DNA from: Xenococcaceae cyanobacterium MO_188.B29
GTDB taxonomy: Bacteria > Cyanobacteriota > Cyanobacteriia > Cyanobacteriales > Xenococcaceae
Reading direction: 5' to 3'
NCBI GenBank assembly: GCA_030065155.1
Contig: JASJDI010000001.1
Location: forward strand, 24,003-88,002
Length of the DNA stretch: 64,000 nt
A model generated the notes under the pieces. The model made no database searches. It saw only the letters and a list, made by a program, of their open reading frames with translations, and was not told the DNA's origin. The position numbers and the translations under genes were made by a program. Of this stretch, positions 32,962 through 42,672 are shown in pieces (the stretch's first letter is position 1; the number at the start of each line of letters is the position of its first letter).

Positions 32962-33996
32962 TTAATACAAGCAGGCATCTAAGAGATAATCTGCATTAAA
33001 GCGCACAGCATCGGTACAAGGAAGTCCAGTAATTTGCTGCGTTTCTTCTATGGCTTTTTTAGCTGCTGCCTCATCCAAATGAAAAGTGTTAAGGGCGATC
33101 GCTTTTACTGCTACTTTACCAAAATTTCCTCCTGTACTAGCTAAAGTTTCGTATAAATGCACTACTTCTGGTAGAGGGGGAATTAAGACATCTGGTAAAT
33201 TGTTAATATGTTTTTGCCCTGGACGATGGACTAAAATCAATCCTGTGGGTTGACTGCCACGGATTAAAGGTAAAGTAGCTGTAGAGCCTGGATGAATTAA
33301 AGAGCCTTGTCCTTCCACTATTAGTAAGTCACATTGTCGACCTAATTTCATCACTATTCTTTCTACTGCTCCCGCAGCGAAGTCTACCCTCACTGCATCT
33401 AAAGGAATTCCTTGTCCTGTAATAGCTATACCACCCTGTCCTGTAGCTACAAATTCAGCGTTAATACCTCTAGTTTCAGCAGCACGATAAATTTCTAAGC
33501 TAGTAGACATTTTACCCACTGCCATATCTGTTCCTACAGTTAAAATTCTGGTGCAAGCAAGCGATCGCGCTTGGGCTGAAGCAATGGTTAAGCCTGGTGG
33601 TTCTCGGCGAATGTCCCAAACCCATTGTCCTGGCTGTAAATTAGTGTACTCCGATGTCATGGGTGTGTGTAAACCATTTACTACCGATAGTCCAGAAGCG
33701 ATCGCGCCATCAACTTCTTCTTTCCAAGCTGGGGGTAATTTTCCTCCTGAAGGAGCAATACCAATTAATAAAACGTCAGGATTATAAGTCAAAACTTCTG
33801 ATACACTAGCTACAATGGGGATGTCTTTGTCAATACCAGTTAGTTGTTGGAGCGATTCCCCCGCAGATTGAGCGTCGATTACAGCCACAACATTCGCTTG
33901 AGCGTAGCGCAAAAAAGCTAGTCCCGTTTTACCGCGATCGCCACGAATGCCCTGGTGAAGTAAAATTGCTACTCGGTGTTTAGCTGTCAGAGACAC
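32962..33996 (-). CDS. DUF1611 family protein (DgcN-like)
   Basis: RILTVGTDMAVGKMSTSLEIYRAAETRGINAEFVATGQGGI; EGQGSLIHPG. Confidence 0.82.
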   Translation of the reverse strand: MSLTAKHRVAILLHQGIRGDRGKTGLAFLRYAQANVVAVIDAQSAGESLQQLTGIDKDIPIVASVSEVLTYNPDVLLIGIAPSGGKLPPAWKEEVDGAIASGLSVVNGLHTPMTSEYTNLQPGQWVWDIRREPPGLTIASAQARSLACTRILTVGTDMAVGKMSTSLEIYRAAETRGINAEFVATGQGGIAITGQGIPLDAVRVDFAAGAVERIVMKLGRQCDLLIVEGQGSLIHPGSTATLPLIRGSQPTGLILVHRPGQKHINNLPDVLIPPLPEVVHLYETLASTGGNFGKVAVKAIALNTFHLDEAAAKKAIEETQQITGLPCTDAVRFNADYLLDACLY

Positions 33997-35047
33997 GGTA
34001 TTCTACTCCTAATCCTGGTTGATTGTTAGGTAATAAGCGTCCTTCTTGGAGGGTTGCACCACAAAAAGGATCGTCAATTAGGTTTAGATGACTATCCAAG
34101 TCGAGATAATCTGCTAGAGGAGCAAGATGAGCCATGGCAGTATTCGCTAAACTACTGTCAGAATAGCAGCCGAACATAATTTTTAGACCACAAGTACGAG
34201 CAACCTCGATCGATCGTCTCACTTCTGTTAAGCCTCCAGCTTTCATAATTTTGAGATTAATTCCTGCCACAGAGTTAGCTAGTTTAACAATATCTTTACT
34301 AGTAAAACAACTTTCATCGACAAAAATCGGTAAAGGAGAATGATTAGATAAGATTGCTAATTGATCTTCTGCTCCTACTGGTAAAGGTTGCTCAATATAC
34401 TCTACTTCTTGTTGAGCTAACCACTTACTCATAATTATGGCATCTTCTAAACTCCATCCTCCATTCGCATCAACCATTAATTTAGCTTTGGGTGCTTCCT
34501 GCTTGATAGCTAATAACATGGCGCGATCGGCTTCGATCCCTTGAGGGTTGCCTAATTTTACTTTAATTACTTGAGCTTCTATGACTCTTTGCCAGTTTTG
34601 TACTCTAGCGATCGCGCCTTCAGGTGAATTAATCCCTACTGTGACAGAAATAGGAACAATTGAATCACGATCTAATCCCCACAATTGCCATAGAGGTAAA
34701 CTTACTTTTTTCCCCAGCCAGTCATAGAGTGCCATATCAATAGCAGCACACAAAGAAGAAGATACTTGCTCTTGAATTAAATAAGAAGTTATTTTTTCTC
34801 GCTCTAACGGGTTATAATGCTGTAAATTGGGGATAATCTGCCTAAATTCTTCAAGCAATTGCTCAGAGGTTTTCTTTTCACTTTTAGCGATCGAAAAAGG
34901 CGAAGCTTCACCCCATCCCTCAATGTCGCCTTCTCGAATTTTGACCCAAATATTAGTATTCTTAGTTATTGTCCCCCGACTGATTTGCAGAGGAAATTTT
35001 TTGTGGACAGTAAAAGTTTGAGCTGTCAATTCCATAGGTAATAGCAA
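33980..35047 (-). CDS. Enolase-superfamily dipeptide epimerase / N-acyl amino acid racemase-like (DgcA-like)
   Basis: MVDANGGWSLEDAI; YIEQPLP; IFVDESCFTSKDIVKL; INLKIMKAGGLTEVRR. Confidence 0.88.
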   Translation of the reverse strand: MLLPMELTAQTFTVHKKFPLQISRGTITKNTNIWVKIREGDIEGWGEASPFSIAKSEKKTSEQLLEEFRQIIPNLQHYNPLEREKITSYLIQEQVSSSLCAAIDMALYDWLGKKVSLPLWQLWGLDRDSIVPISVTVGINSPEGAIARVQNWQRVIEAQVIKVKLGNPQGIEADRAMLLAIKQEAPKAKLMVDANGGWSLEDAIIMSKWLAQQEVEYIEQPLPVGAEDQLAILSNHSPLPIFVDESCFTSKDIVKLANSVAGINLKIMKAGGLTEVRRSIEVARTCGLKIMFGCYSDSSLANTAMAHLAPLADYLDLDSHLNLIDDPFCGATLQEGRLLPNNQPGLGVEYRVSDS

Positions 35048-35071
35048 TCTAAATTATGGGAATTTTGCTTA

Positions 35072-35635
35072 TTGATGATTAATATTCAAAAATGGACAAT
35101 ACTTGCTTCTCATTTAGTTCTCAATCATCAATGGTGTCAGATTAGACAAGATAAAATTCAACTAGCTAATGGCAAAATAGTTGATGACTACTTTGTCAAT
35201 GTTAGACCAGATATTGCTTTAGTTTTCCCGATAACTGCCAATCGAGAAGTTGTGTTTGTGCGTCAATATCGTCACGGTGTGGCAGAAATTCTTTTAGAGT
35301 TACCAGCAGGCAGTTTTGATCCTAGTAAAGAAGATAGCTTAACCGCAGTCCAAAGAGAATTACTCGAAGAAACTGGCTACACTGCCACCGAATTTATTAA
35401 AATTGCCACTCTATACGATAATCCAGTTAAAGATACTAACAAAATTCATTTATTTATAGCCAAAAATGCTACTTTAACTAGTCAACAAAAGTTAGATGAG
35501 ACAGAAGAAATCGAAGTTACTCTAATTCCCATCAGCAAAATCAAAGAGAAAATTAAGTCAGGGGAAATATGTGTTTGTGGCAGTATTGCAGCGATCTTTC
35601 TAGCTTTGGATGTTTTGAAACTGTCGGAAATTTAG
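35072..35635 (+). CDS. NUDIX hydrolase (ADP-ribose pyrophosphatase-like)
   Basis: Nudix box GSFDPSKEDSLTAVQRELLEETGY. Confidence 0.92.
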   Translation: MMINIQKWTILASHLVLNHQWCQIRQDKIQLANGKIVDDYFVNVRPDIALVFPITANREVVFVRQYRHGVAEILLELPAGSFDPSKEDSLTAVQRELLEETGYTATEFIKIATLYDNPVKDTNKIHLFIAKNATLTSQQKLDETEEIEVTLIPISKIKEKIKSGEICVCGSIAAIFLALDVLKLSEI

Positions 35636-35808
35636 CAGTTTTCATTGGCTTTATGACAATAAAATCTCTCAAACCAATATTTATGATTACTTATTGTGAT
35701 GTAATGAGAGTAAAAAAAATGATTGGTTAAATAATTCATGGAGCGAGATATAGTATAAAGAATATTCTCTTTTTTGCAGAAAAATGAGCGTAAACCTAAT
35801 ATGAATTC

Positions 35809-37548
35809 ATGACTCATCTAGATAGATTATGGAAATTACCATTGTCAAATTTTAAGATTGATTTGACTAGTTGTCAAAAATCATTGACAATCATAGCCAC
35901 TTCTTTATGTTTGAGTTTACTATCTTCATCAGTTAAAGCTCAAAACCCATACAAACTAATTAATTCTAGCAATTATAATAACTCCATCAATCCATCTTCT
36001 CTTCATAGTCAAAATCTGCCAACACCAAATATTATTCAACCAGAAGATGAAGGGATTCAGACAGATACATCTGTCGTAGTTAATGAGTTTGAGATATTAG
36101 GTAGTAGTGTTTTTAGTCAGCAAGAATTACAAAAAATTACTCAACCCTTTGTTGGTCGTTCCCTTTCTTTTACCGAACTATTTCAAGTGCGATCGGCTAT
36201 CACTAAACTTTACACTGATAATGGTTATATTAATTCTGGTGCTTATATTCCAGAACAAGAAGTAGAGTCAGGAAAATTAACTATCGAAATATTAGAAGGA
36301 GAACTAGAAGCTATTAACATAACAGGTAATAAAAGACTAGACCCTGATTATGTGCGTAAACGTATAGCCTTAGCTGCTGGTAAACCAGTAAATATAAACT
36401 CTATACTCAAAGCTTTACAACTATTACGATTAGACCCTTTAATCGAAAATATTTCTGCTGAATTATCAACAGGAATTCGCCCTGGTACAAGTTTATTAGA
36501 TGTGGAAATTGAAGAAGCCGATGCTTTTGTAGTTTCAGCAATTTTAGATAATTCTCGATCGCCTAGTGTAGGAACATTCCGTCGTGGTACTAGTATTACT
36601 CATAACAATTTATTCGGCTTTGGGGATAAATTTGATTTCCAATACACAAACACTGATGGTAGTGATAGTTTTGACTTTGGCTATACTGTGCCTATCAATC
36701 TCAGAAATGGGAAACTTGGCTTCAAGTATGGCATTAATTTTAACGATATAGTTGAAGATCCCTTTACTATTCTAGATATTGAATCAGAATCCCGTTACTA
36801 CGAATTGAACTTACGTCAGCCCATAATCCAACAACCAGATAATGAACTAAGTTTGGGACTGGCTTTTTCTCGTGTAGAAAGTGAAACTTCTGTACAAGAT
36901 AACCCTTTTCGTATTTCTGTTGGTGCAGATGACCAAGGACGGACTAAAATTAGTGTGATTAGATTTTCTCAAGAATGGGTTAATCGTAGTGCAAATCAAG
37001 TAATTGCTGCTCGTTCTCAATTTAGTATTGGTATAGATGCTTTTAATGCCACTATTAACGAAGATGCTCCCGATAGTAGCTTTTTTGCTTGGCGAGGACA
37101 AGGGCAATGGATACGTCGTTTGGATGAAGATTTCTTGTTTGTGTTGAGGGGAGATATACAATTATCTGCTAGTTCTCTAGTCCCCTTAGAACAATTTCGT
37201 GTAGGTGGTTTTGGCAGTGTTAGAGGTTATCGTCAAGATTTAAGCTTAGGAGACAATGGTTTCTTTACTTCGGCAGAATTGAGAATTCCTATCTGGCGTA
37301 TTCCTGCCATAGATGGAATAGTTCAGCTTACACCCTTTGTTGACATCGGTGTGGTGTGGAATAAAGAAGATACTATTGAAATTGAAAACGATGTTTTACC
37401 ATCCCTTGGTATTGGGTTAAACTTCACTATGGGAGATCGCTTCAATGCTCGTCTCGATTGGGGTATCCCTTTAATTGATGTAGATTCCGAGCAAAATTCT
37501 CTGCAGGAAAACGGTGTTTATTTTATGCTTAATTACGACTTGTTTTAG
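35809..37548 (+). CDS. ShlB/FhaC/HecB (TpsB) two-partner secretion outer-membrane transporter
   Basis: POTRA region ITKLYTDNGYINSGAYIPEQEVESGKLTIEILEG; RVGGFGSVRGYRQDLSLGDNGFFTSAELRIP. Confidence 0.92.
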   Translation: MTHLDRLWKLPLSNFKIDLTSCQKSLTIIATSLCLSLLSSSVKAQNPYKLINSSNYNNSINPSSLHSQNLPTPNIIQPEDEGIQTDTSVVVNEFEILGSSVFSQQELQKITQPFVGRSLSFTELFQVRSAITKLYTDNGYINSGAYIPEQEVESGKLTIEILEGELEAINITGNKRLDPDYVRKRIALAAGKPVNINSILKALQLLRLDPLIENISAELSTGIRPGTSLLDVEIEEADAFVVSAILDNSRSPSVGTFRRGTSITHNNLFGFGDKFDFQYTNTDGSDSFDFGYTVPINLRNGKLGFKYGINFNDIVEDPFTILDIESESRYYELNLRQPIIQQPDNELSLGLAFSRVESETSVQDNPFRISVGADDQGRTKISVIRFSQEWVNRSANQVIAARSQFSIGIDAFNATINEDAPDSSFFAWRGQGQWIRRLDEDFLFVLRGDIQLSASSLVPLEQFRVGGFGSVRGYRQDLSLGDNGFFTSAELRIPIWRIPAIDGIVQLTPFVDIGVVWNKEDTIEIENDVLPSLGIGLNFTMGDRFNARLDWGIPLIDVDSEQNSLQENGVYFMLNYDLF

Positions 37549-37607
37549 AATTGCTGGGATTATCCTTATTTGATAATGGATAAGTCCTAAGTGTAAAAAT
37601 AGCAACA

Positions 37608-38047
37608 ATGAATAGTTTTATCCTGGAAGCAATTAATGAAGCAAAAAAGGGACTTAGAGAAGGTGGTATTCCTATCGGTTCAGTAATTGTCAGAAATGAA
37701 GAGATAATTAGTCGGGGTCATAATAAAAGAGTGCAAAAAGGTAGTGCTATTTTGCATGGGGAGATGGATGCTTTAGAAAATATAGGTCGGCAACCAGCTT
37801 CTTTCTACCAAAATGTTACTTTTATACTACTTTGTCTCCTTGTAGTATGTGTACAGGAGCTATATTAATGTATAAAATTCCTCACGTGATCATCGGCGAA
37901 AATAGGACTTTTATGGGTGAAGAAGAACTTCTTCGTTCCAGAGGCGTAAAGGTTGAAGTCTTGAATCATGAAATTTGTTTTCAATTAATGCAGGATTTTA
38001 TCTTTAATAATTCTCTGCTTTGGAATGAAGATATCGGTTTAACATAA
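37608..38047 (+). pseudogene. Nucleoside/cytosine deaminase split by a -1 frameshift
   Basis: First frame has HGEMDALEN (HAE zinc motif); second frame has SPCSMCTGAIL (PCxxC) and the C-terminus; the frames rejoin if one T is restored at the 37820-37823 T-run. Confidence 0.85.
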
Positions 38048-38099
38048 ACTTCTAGAACTTACAGATATTTCTTATAACTAATCTACTGGAGTAATAGCA

Positions 38100-39641
38100 A
38101 TGAATTTAGCAGAACAGATTCTTTCTCAGCAACCAGATAATGTTCTAGAAAGACTGAGAGGTGCAGATAAATTTTGGACTGCTGTGCGTTCTCAACCGAT
38201 ACAAGTTCCTCAAGTTGTCACGCAAAGTAAGGAATCTTTGGGAGAAACAGACTGGGATCTGGTTATTTGTGGGGGAACTTTGGGGATTTTGCTTGGTGCT
38301 GCTTGTGCTAAATTAGGCTGGAGAGTTGCTTTAATAGAAAGAGGAATTTTGCGGGGGAGAGAACAAGAATGGAATATTTCTCGTCAGGAATTAGCCACTT
38401 TTTTAGAGTTAGATTTATTAACAGAAGTAGAATTAGAAAAAGCGATCGCGACAGAATATAATCCTGCCCGTATTGGGTTTTTAGGGGGTAAAGATATCTG
38501 GGTTAAAGATGTTTTAAATATTGGTGTCGATCCAGTTTATTTATTAGATACTCTCAAGAAAAGGTTTTTAGAATTCGGAGGAAAACTATTAGAAAATACC
38601 GCTTTTAAGTCCGCAACTATTCATCCTGATGGTGTATTAGTAAGAGCAGGAGTAACCGAGCTAAAAACTTCCTTATTAATTGATGCTATGGGTCATTTTT
38701 CGCCTATTGTCAAACAAGCTAGGAAAGGAAGAAAGCCTGATGGCATTTGTATTGTTGTTGGTAGTTGCGCAGAAGGATATCAACAAAATGAAACTGGAGA
38801 TTTAATTTATTCTTTTACGCCTATTACTAATCAATCTCAGTACTTTTGGGAGGCGTTTCCTGCTAGAGATGGTAGAACAACTTATATGTTTAGTTATTTA
38901 GATGCTCATCCAGAACGACCTAGTTTAGAATTTTTTATGGATGAGTATTTAAGATTATTACCAGAGTATCAAAAGATAGAATTAGCACAATTAAATTTTA
39001 AAAGATTTTTGTTTGGTTTTTTTCCCTCCTATCGTCAGAGTCCTCTACATTTACCATTCGATCGCATCTTACCTATAGGAGACAGTAGTGGGGGACAGTC
39101 TCCTGTTAGTTTTGGTGGTTTTGGGGCAATGGTTCGTCATTTACAACGCCTAACTTTTGGTATTAATGAAGCTTTAAAGATAGGTAATTTCAGCCGTAAA
39201 GATTTATCTCTCTTGCAGCCTTATCAACCCAATATTTCTGTTACTTGGTTATTTCAACAGACTATGAGTGTAGGTATAAATCAGCAAGTAAGTCCCGATC
39301 AAATTAATAATTTAATGAACGGTGTTTTCGTGGTAATGGATCGCTTGGGAGACAAAGTAATTAAGCCTTTTTTGCAAGATGTAATTCAGTTTGCCCCTTT
39401 GGCTAAAACTTTACCTCTAGTTAATCCTAAATTAGTTTTGCCCATATTGCCTCAAGTGGGTATTAGTCCTCTCCTTGATTGGAGTAGACATTATTTGAAT
39501 TTGGGACTGTATCGGAGTTTATATCCTCTAGGAAAGTCCCTAGAATCGATCGCTGATAATGTATCTCCTCAACAACGTTACTATTATCATCGTTGGTTAG
39601 ATGCTTGGAAGTATGGAAGTGGCAGAGATTATCAAGATTAA
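38100..39641 (+). CDS. FAD-dependent oxidoreductase, CruA/CruP lycopene-cyclase-family-like
   Basis: WDLVICGGTLGILLGAACAKLGWRVALIERGILRGREQEWNISRQEL; LPIGDSSGGQSPVSFGGFGAMVRHL. Confidence 0.75.
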   Translation: MNLAEQILSQQPDNVLERLRGADKFWTAVRSQPIQVPQVVTQSKESLGETDWDLVICGGTLGILLGAACAKLGWRVALIERGILRGREQEWNISRQELATFLELDLLTEVELEKAIATEYNPARIGFLGGKDIWVKDVLNIGVDPVYLLDTLKKRFLEFGGKLLENTAFKSATIHPDGVLVRAGVTELKTSLLIDAMGHFSPIVKQARKGRKPDGICIVVGSCAEGYQQNETGDLIYSFTPITNQSQYFWEAFPARDGRTTYMFSYLDAHPERPSLEFFMDEYLRLLPEYQKIELAQLNFKRFLFGFFPSYRQSPLHLPFDRILPIGDSSGGQSPVSFGGFGAMVRHLQRLTFGINEALKIGNFSRKDLSLLQPYQPNISVTWLFQQTMSVGINQQVSPDQINNLMNGVFVVMDRLGDKVIKPFLQDVIQFAPLAKTLPLVNPKLVLPILPQVGISPLLDWSRHYLNLGLYRSLYPLGKSLESIADNVSPQQRYYYHRWLDAWKYGSGRDYQD

Positions 39642-39789
39642 GCTTTGTGCCATCAACCTCTCCAACCACTAAAAGTCTGTAAGTTTCCTGTCGGTTTCTG
39701 TGATTATTACTTAAAGGTTATTGCTTTCACTATACGTAAGTATTAAGATATCCACTAAGTAAATCATAAAATACTTATTTTAATAAAAA

Positions 39790-40605
39790 ATGAATTTTAA
39801 TCTTGGTTGGCAAAATTTTGAACAAGAAGTGAATCAAGCAGATGACAAAATAAGTTTAGCTAAAGCAGGACTTTTTTATGCTCAATCAGAATATCCCAAC
39901 CTCGATATTGAGAAGTATCTAAATATTTTGTCAGCTATGGCAGACGACATTAATCAAAAATTACCAGCAGAACGTTATCCTCTCAAAGTAGTTAACACGA
40001 TTAATGATTATCTTTTTACTGATTTAGGATACCAAGGTAATAGTGAAAATTACTACGATACTCGCAATAGTTTTCTTAATGATGTTATCGATCGACGTAC
40101 AGGAATTCCAATTACGTTATCAGTAATCTACTTAGAAATTGCCCAACGCATTAATTTCCCCATGACAGGAATTGGCATGCCTGGACACTTTTTGATTAGT
40201 CCTGATTTTGAAGAATCTGGTATTTTTGTTGATGTTTTCAATCAAGGAGAAATTCTGTTCAAGGAAGATTGTTTAGCTAAACTCGAACAACTATATCAAA
40301 AATCAGTTAAACTAGAGCCACATTTTTTAGCTAAAGTGAGCAATAGACAGATTTTAGCTAGAATGCTGACTAATCTTAAATATATTTATCTTAGTAGTAA
40401 TCAATTATTTAAGTCTTTACAGATTATTAGTGGTATTCTCACACTTTTTCCTGATAATCCTAGAGAGTTGCGCGATCGAGGTCTTATTTATTATCAGTTA
40501 GATCGACCCCAACAAGCTTATCAAGATTTAGAATGTTATTTGGCAATTTTACCTAACGCTGAAGATGCAACTATCATTCGTAAATTATTAGAAAAAAGAC
40601 TTTAG
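39790..40605 (+). CDS. SirB1 family (transglutaminase-like/TPR) protein
   Basis: RNSFLNDVIDRRTGIPITLSVIYLEIAQRINFPMTGIGMPGHFLI. Confidence 0.9.
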   Translation: MNFNLGWQNFEQEVNQADDKISLAKAGLFYAQSEYPNLDIEKYLNILSAMADDINQKLPAERYPLKVVNTINDYLFTDLGYQGNSENYYDTRNSFLNDVIDRRTGIPITLSVIYLEIAQRINFPMTGIGMPGHFLISPDFEESGIFVDVFNQGEILFKEDCLAKLEQLYQKSVKLEPHFLAKVSNRQILARMLTNLKYIYLSSNQLFKSLQIISGILTLFPDNPRELRDRGLIYYQLDRPQQAYQDLECYLAILPNAEDATIIRKLLEKRL

Positions 40606-40628
40606 AATTTAGCTTTCTATTACTATTA

Positions 40629-41576
40629 ATGCCCAATCAACTTGCCAGATTTTTTAGTGTTGTTATTCCTACTTATAACCGTAAACCTATTCTAATTAAG
40701 TGTCTTCAAGCTTTAGAAAATCAGCAATCGGATAAGCTAATAAAAGGTTATGAAGTTATTGTGGTTGATGATGGTTCGACGGATCGAACCTTAGAATGGT
40801 TAGCAGAAAATGCAACTCAATTTCCTCATCTTATAACTTTTTCTCAGGTTCACCAAGGTCCTGCTGCTGCCAGAAATTTAGGTGTTCAACAAGCTAAGGG
40901 AGATACAATTATTTTCATTGATAGTGATTTAGTTGTTACCGAAAAATTTTTACAAGCTCATGCGAATACTTTAGCAAAAGGTGTGGAGAAAATTGGCAGC
41001 GATCGCCTCTTTACTTATGGTTGGGTAATTAATACTGCTAACTTCGATAATCCCACTGCTGAACCATATAAAATTACTGATTTTTCCGCAGCTTATTTTG
41101 CTACAGGTAATGTGGCTATTTCTCGTCAATGGCTAGAAGAAGCTGGTCTTTTTGATACTCAATTTCAACTTTATGGATGGGAAGATTTAGAACTAGGAGT
41201 AAGGCTAAAAAAATTAGGCTTAAAACTAATTAAATGTCCTGAGGCTGTCGGTTATCATTGGCACCCTCCTTTTAATTTGGAACAAATCCCCAAAATGATC
41301 GATCAAGAGATTGAAAGAGGAAAAATGGGAGTAGTTTTTTATCAGAAACATCCTACCTTTAATGTCAAGCTGATGATCCAAATGACCCTATTTCATCGTA
41401 TTTTATGGGGAATTTTATCTTTGGGAGGAAGCTTAAACGAGAAAACTATGCAGCCGTTATTACAGTGGTTAATCGATCGAGGTAAACCCCAATTAGCTCT
41501 AGAAATTGCGCGTATTTTTCTTAATTGGTACAACGTTCAAGGAGTCTACCAAGCATATCGAGAAATTAATAATTAA
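40629..41576 (+). CDS. Family 2 glycosyltransferase
   Basis: FSVVIPTYNRKPILIKCLQAL; EVIVVDDGSTDRTLEW; IIFIDSDLVV. Confidence 0.92.
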   Translation: MPNQLARFFSVVIPTYNRKPILIKCLQALENQQSDKLIKGYEVIVVDDGSTDRTLEWLAENATQFPHLITFSQVHQGPAAARNLGVQQAKGDTIIFIDSDLVVTEKFLQAHANTLAKGVEKIGSDRLFTYGWVINTANFDNPTAEPYKITDFSAAYFATGNVAISRQWLEEAGLFDTQFQLYGWEDLELGVRLKKLGLKLIKCPEAVGYHWHPPFNLEQIPKMIDQEIERGKMGVVFYQKHPTFNVKLMIQMTLFHRILWGILSLGGSLNEKTMQPLLQWLIDRGKPQLALEIARIFLNWYNVQGVYQAYREINN

Positions 41577-41660
41577 AGTTGATTTTTGAATTAATTTACT
41601 GATCGAATTGACTATTTATGTAGTTTTTAGTCTGAATTCGAGTTGAAAGAATAACTTTTT

Positions 41661-42134
41661 CTATACTTTCTCTTGGTCTCCGTTACTCCGCCGTAAGACA
41701 ACGGAGCCTGCAGTGACCGGTGTTCCCCATTGTAAACGAGTTTTGATCTTGCTTAAATGAACTGTAGTATTGATGGGAGAGCGTGGTTGAGGTAGTTCAG
41801 AATTAGGCCACCCAGGAAAATCGTTGCAAGGACAAGCTGTAGGTTGTATCCCTAGTTCAATAGTAGGAACAGGCATATTACATCTAGCGCAGGCAGCTAT
41901 ATTCCAAGCAGGAGTAAGTAACTCTTCGATACTTTGTTCCGTACCTTGGAGATAACAATCTTTACCATTCTTAATAAGAATTGTTTGCCAGCAATCTTCA
42001 AATTCTGGAGAATAGCGATCGCCTTTGATAACAGGTTGAGGTAACAATTCCCTGTTTTCTTTGCTCAAAAAAACTTGTTTCCCTAGCTGAAACCAATAAG
42101 CAAGATAAGTTTTTATTTGTGATTGAGATGCCAT
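41661..42134 (-). CDS. Hypothetical protein with CxxC / CPC motifs
   Basis: AACARCNMPVP..TACPCNDFPGW; complete ORF. Confidence 0.65.
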   Translation of the reverse strand: MASQSQIKTYLAYWFQLGKQVFLSKENRELLPQPVIKGDRYSPEFEDCWQTILIKNGKDCYLQGTEQSIEELLTPAWNIAACARCNMPVPTIELGIQPTACPCNDFPGWPNSELPQPRSPINTTVHLSKIKTRLQWGTPVTAGSVVLRRSNGDQEKV

Positions 42135-42533
42135 TTTTGCTGAATCCTTTGACTAAGTAGGTTAACCTAATTATTTGTAGGATGAGTAGATTGATAGCGA
42201 AACCCATCTATATATTTGATGCTGTTATATTCAAGGTTGTTAGGTTTAATCCTTCCTCTGACAAAAGGTATTTTAGGAGAAAAATCCCAGACTGCACTTT
42301 CGCGCAACCCAACCTACAAAATATTTGTTTGTTTAAGTAGGTGGAACTGCTTGTTAGCTAGACAGTTCTTTTTCCTAGTCTTAGTTTAGCCCCAAATGTT
42401 CGTAGACTTATCAATTTATAATTGATAATTTACATTTGCGCTCGCCTTAATTTATTAATTTAGGCAGTTAAATTCGTTCTTCGTCTACTTTTTCTCTCAG
42501 AGACTATGGTAATTTTGGTGAAAACTTACTACT

Positions 42534-42562
42534 GTAGGGGCAAGGCAGTGCCCTGCCCCTAC
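42534..42562. repeat. REP-like inverted repeat, GTAGGGGC family
   Basis: GTAGGGGCAAGGCAGTGCCCTGCCCCTAC. Confidence 0.65.
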
Positions 42563-42604
42563 TTACTATAGCTTTACGAACTTAGGTTAGGACACATAAA
42601 CCCT

Positions 42605-42632
42605 GTAAGGGCGAACCGCCGTTCGCCCCTAC
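42605..42632. repeat. REP-like inverted repeat, GTAGGGGCGAA family
   Basis: GTAAGGGCGAAC-CGCC-GTTCGCCCCTAC. Confidence 0.7.
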
Positions 42633-42672
42633 GCTAAATACTATGTCTTAACCTTCTAACGTATTGCTATAC

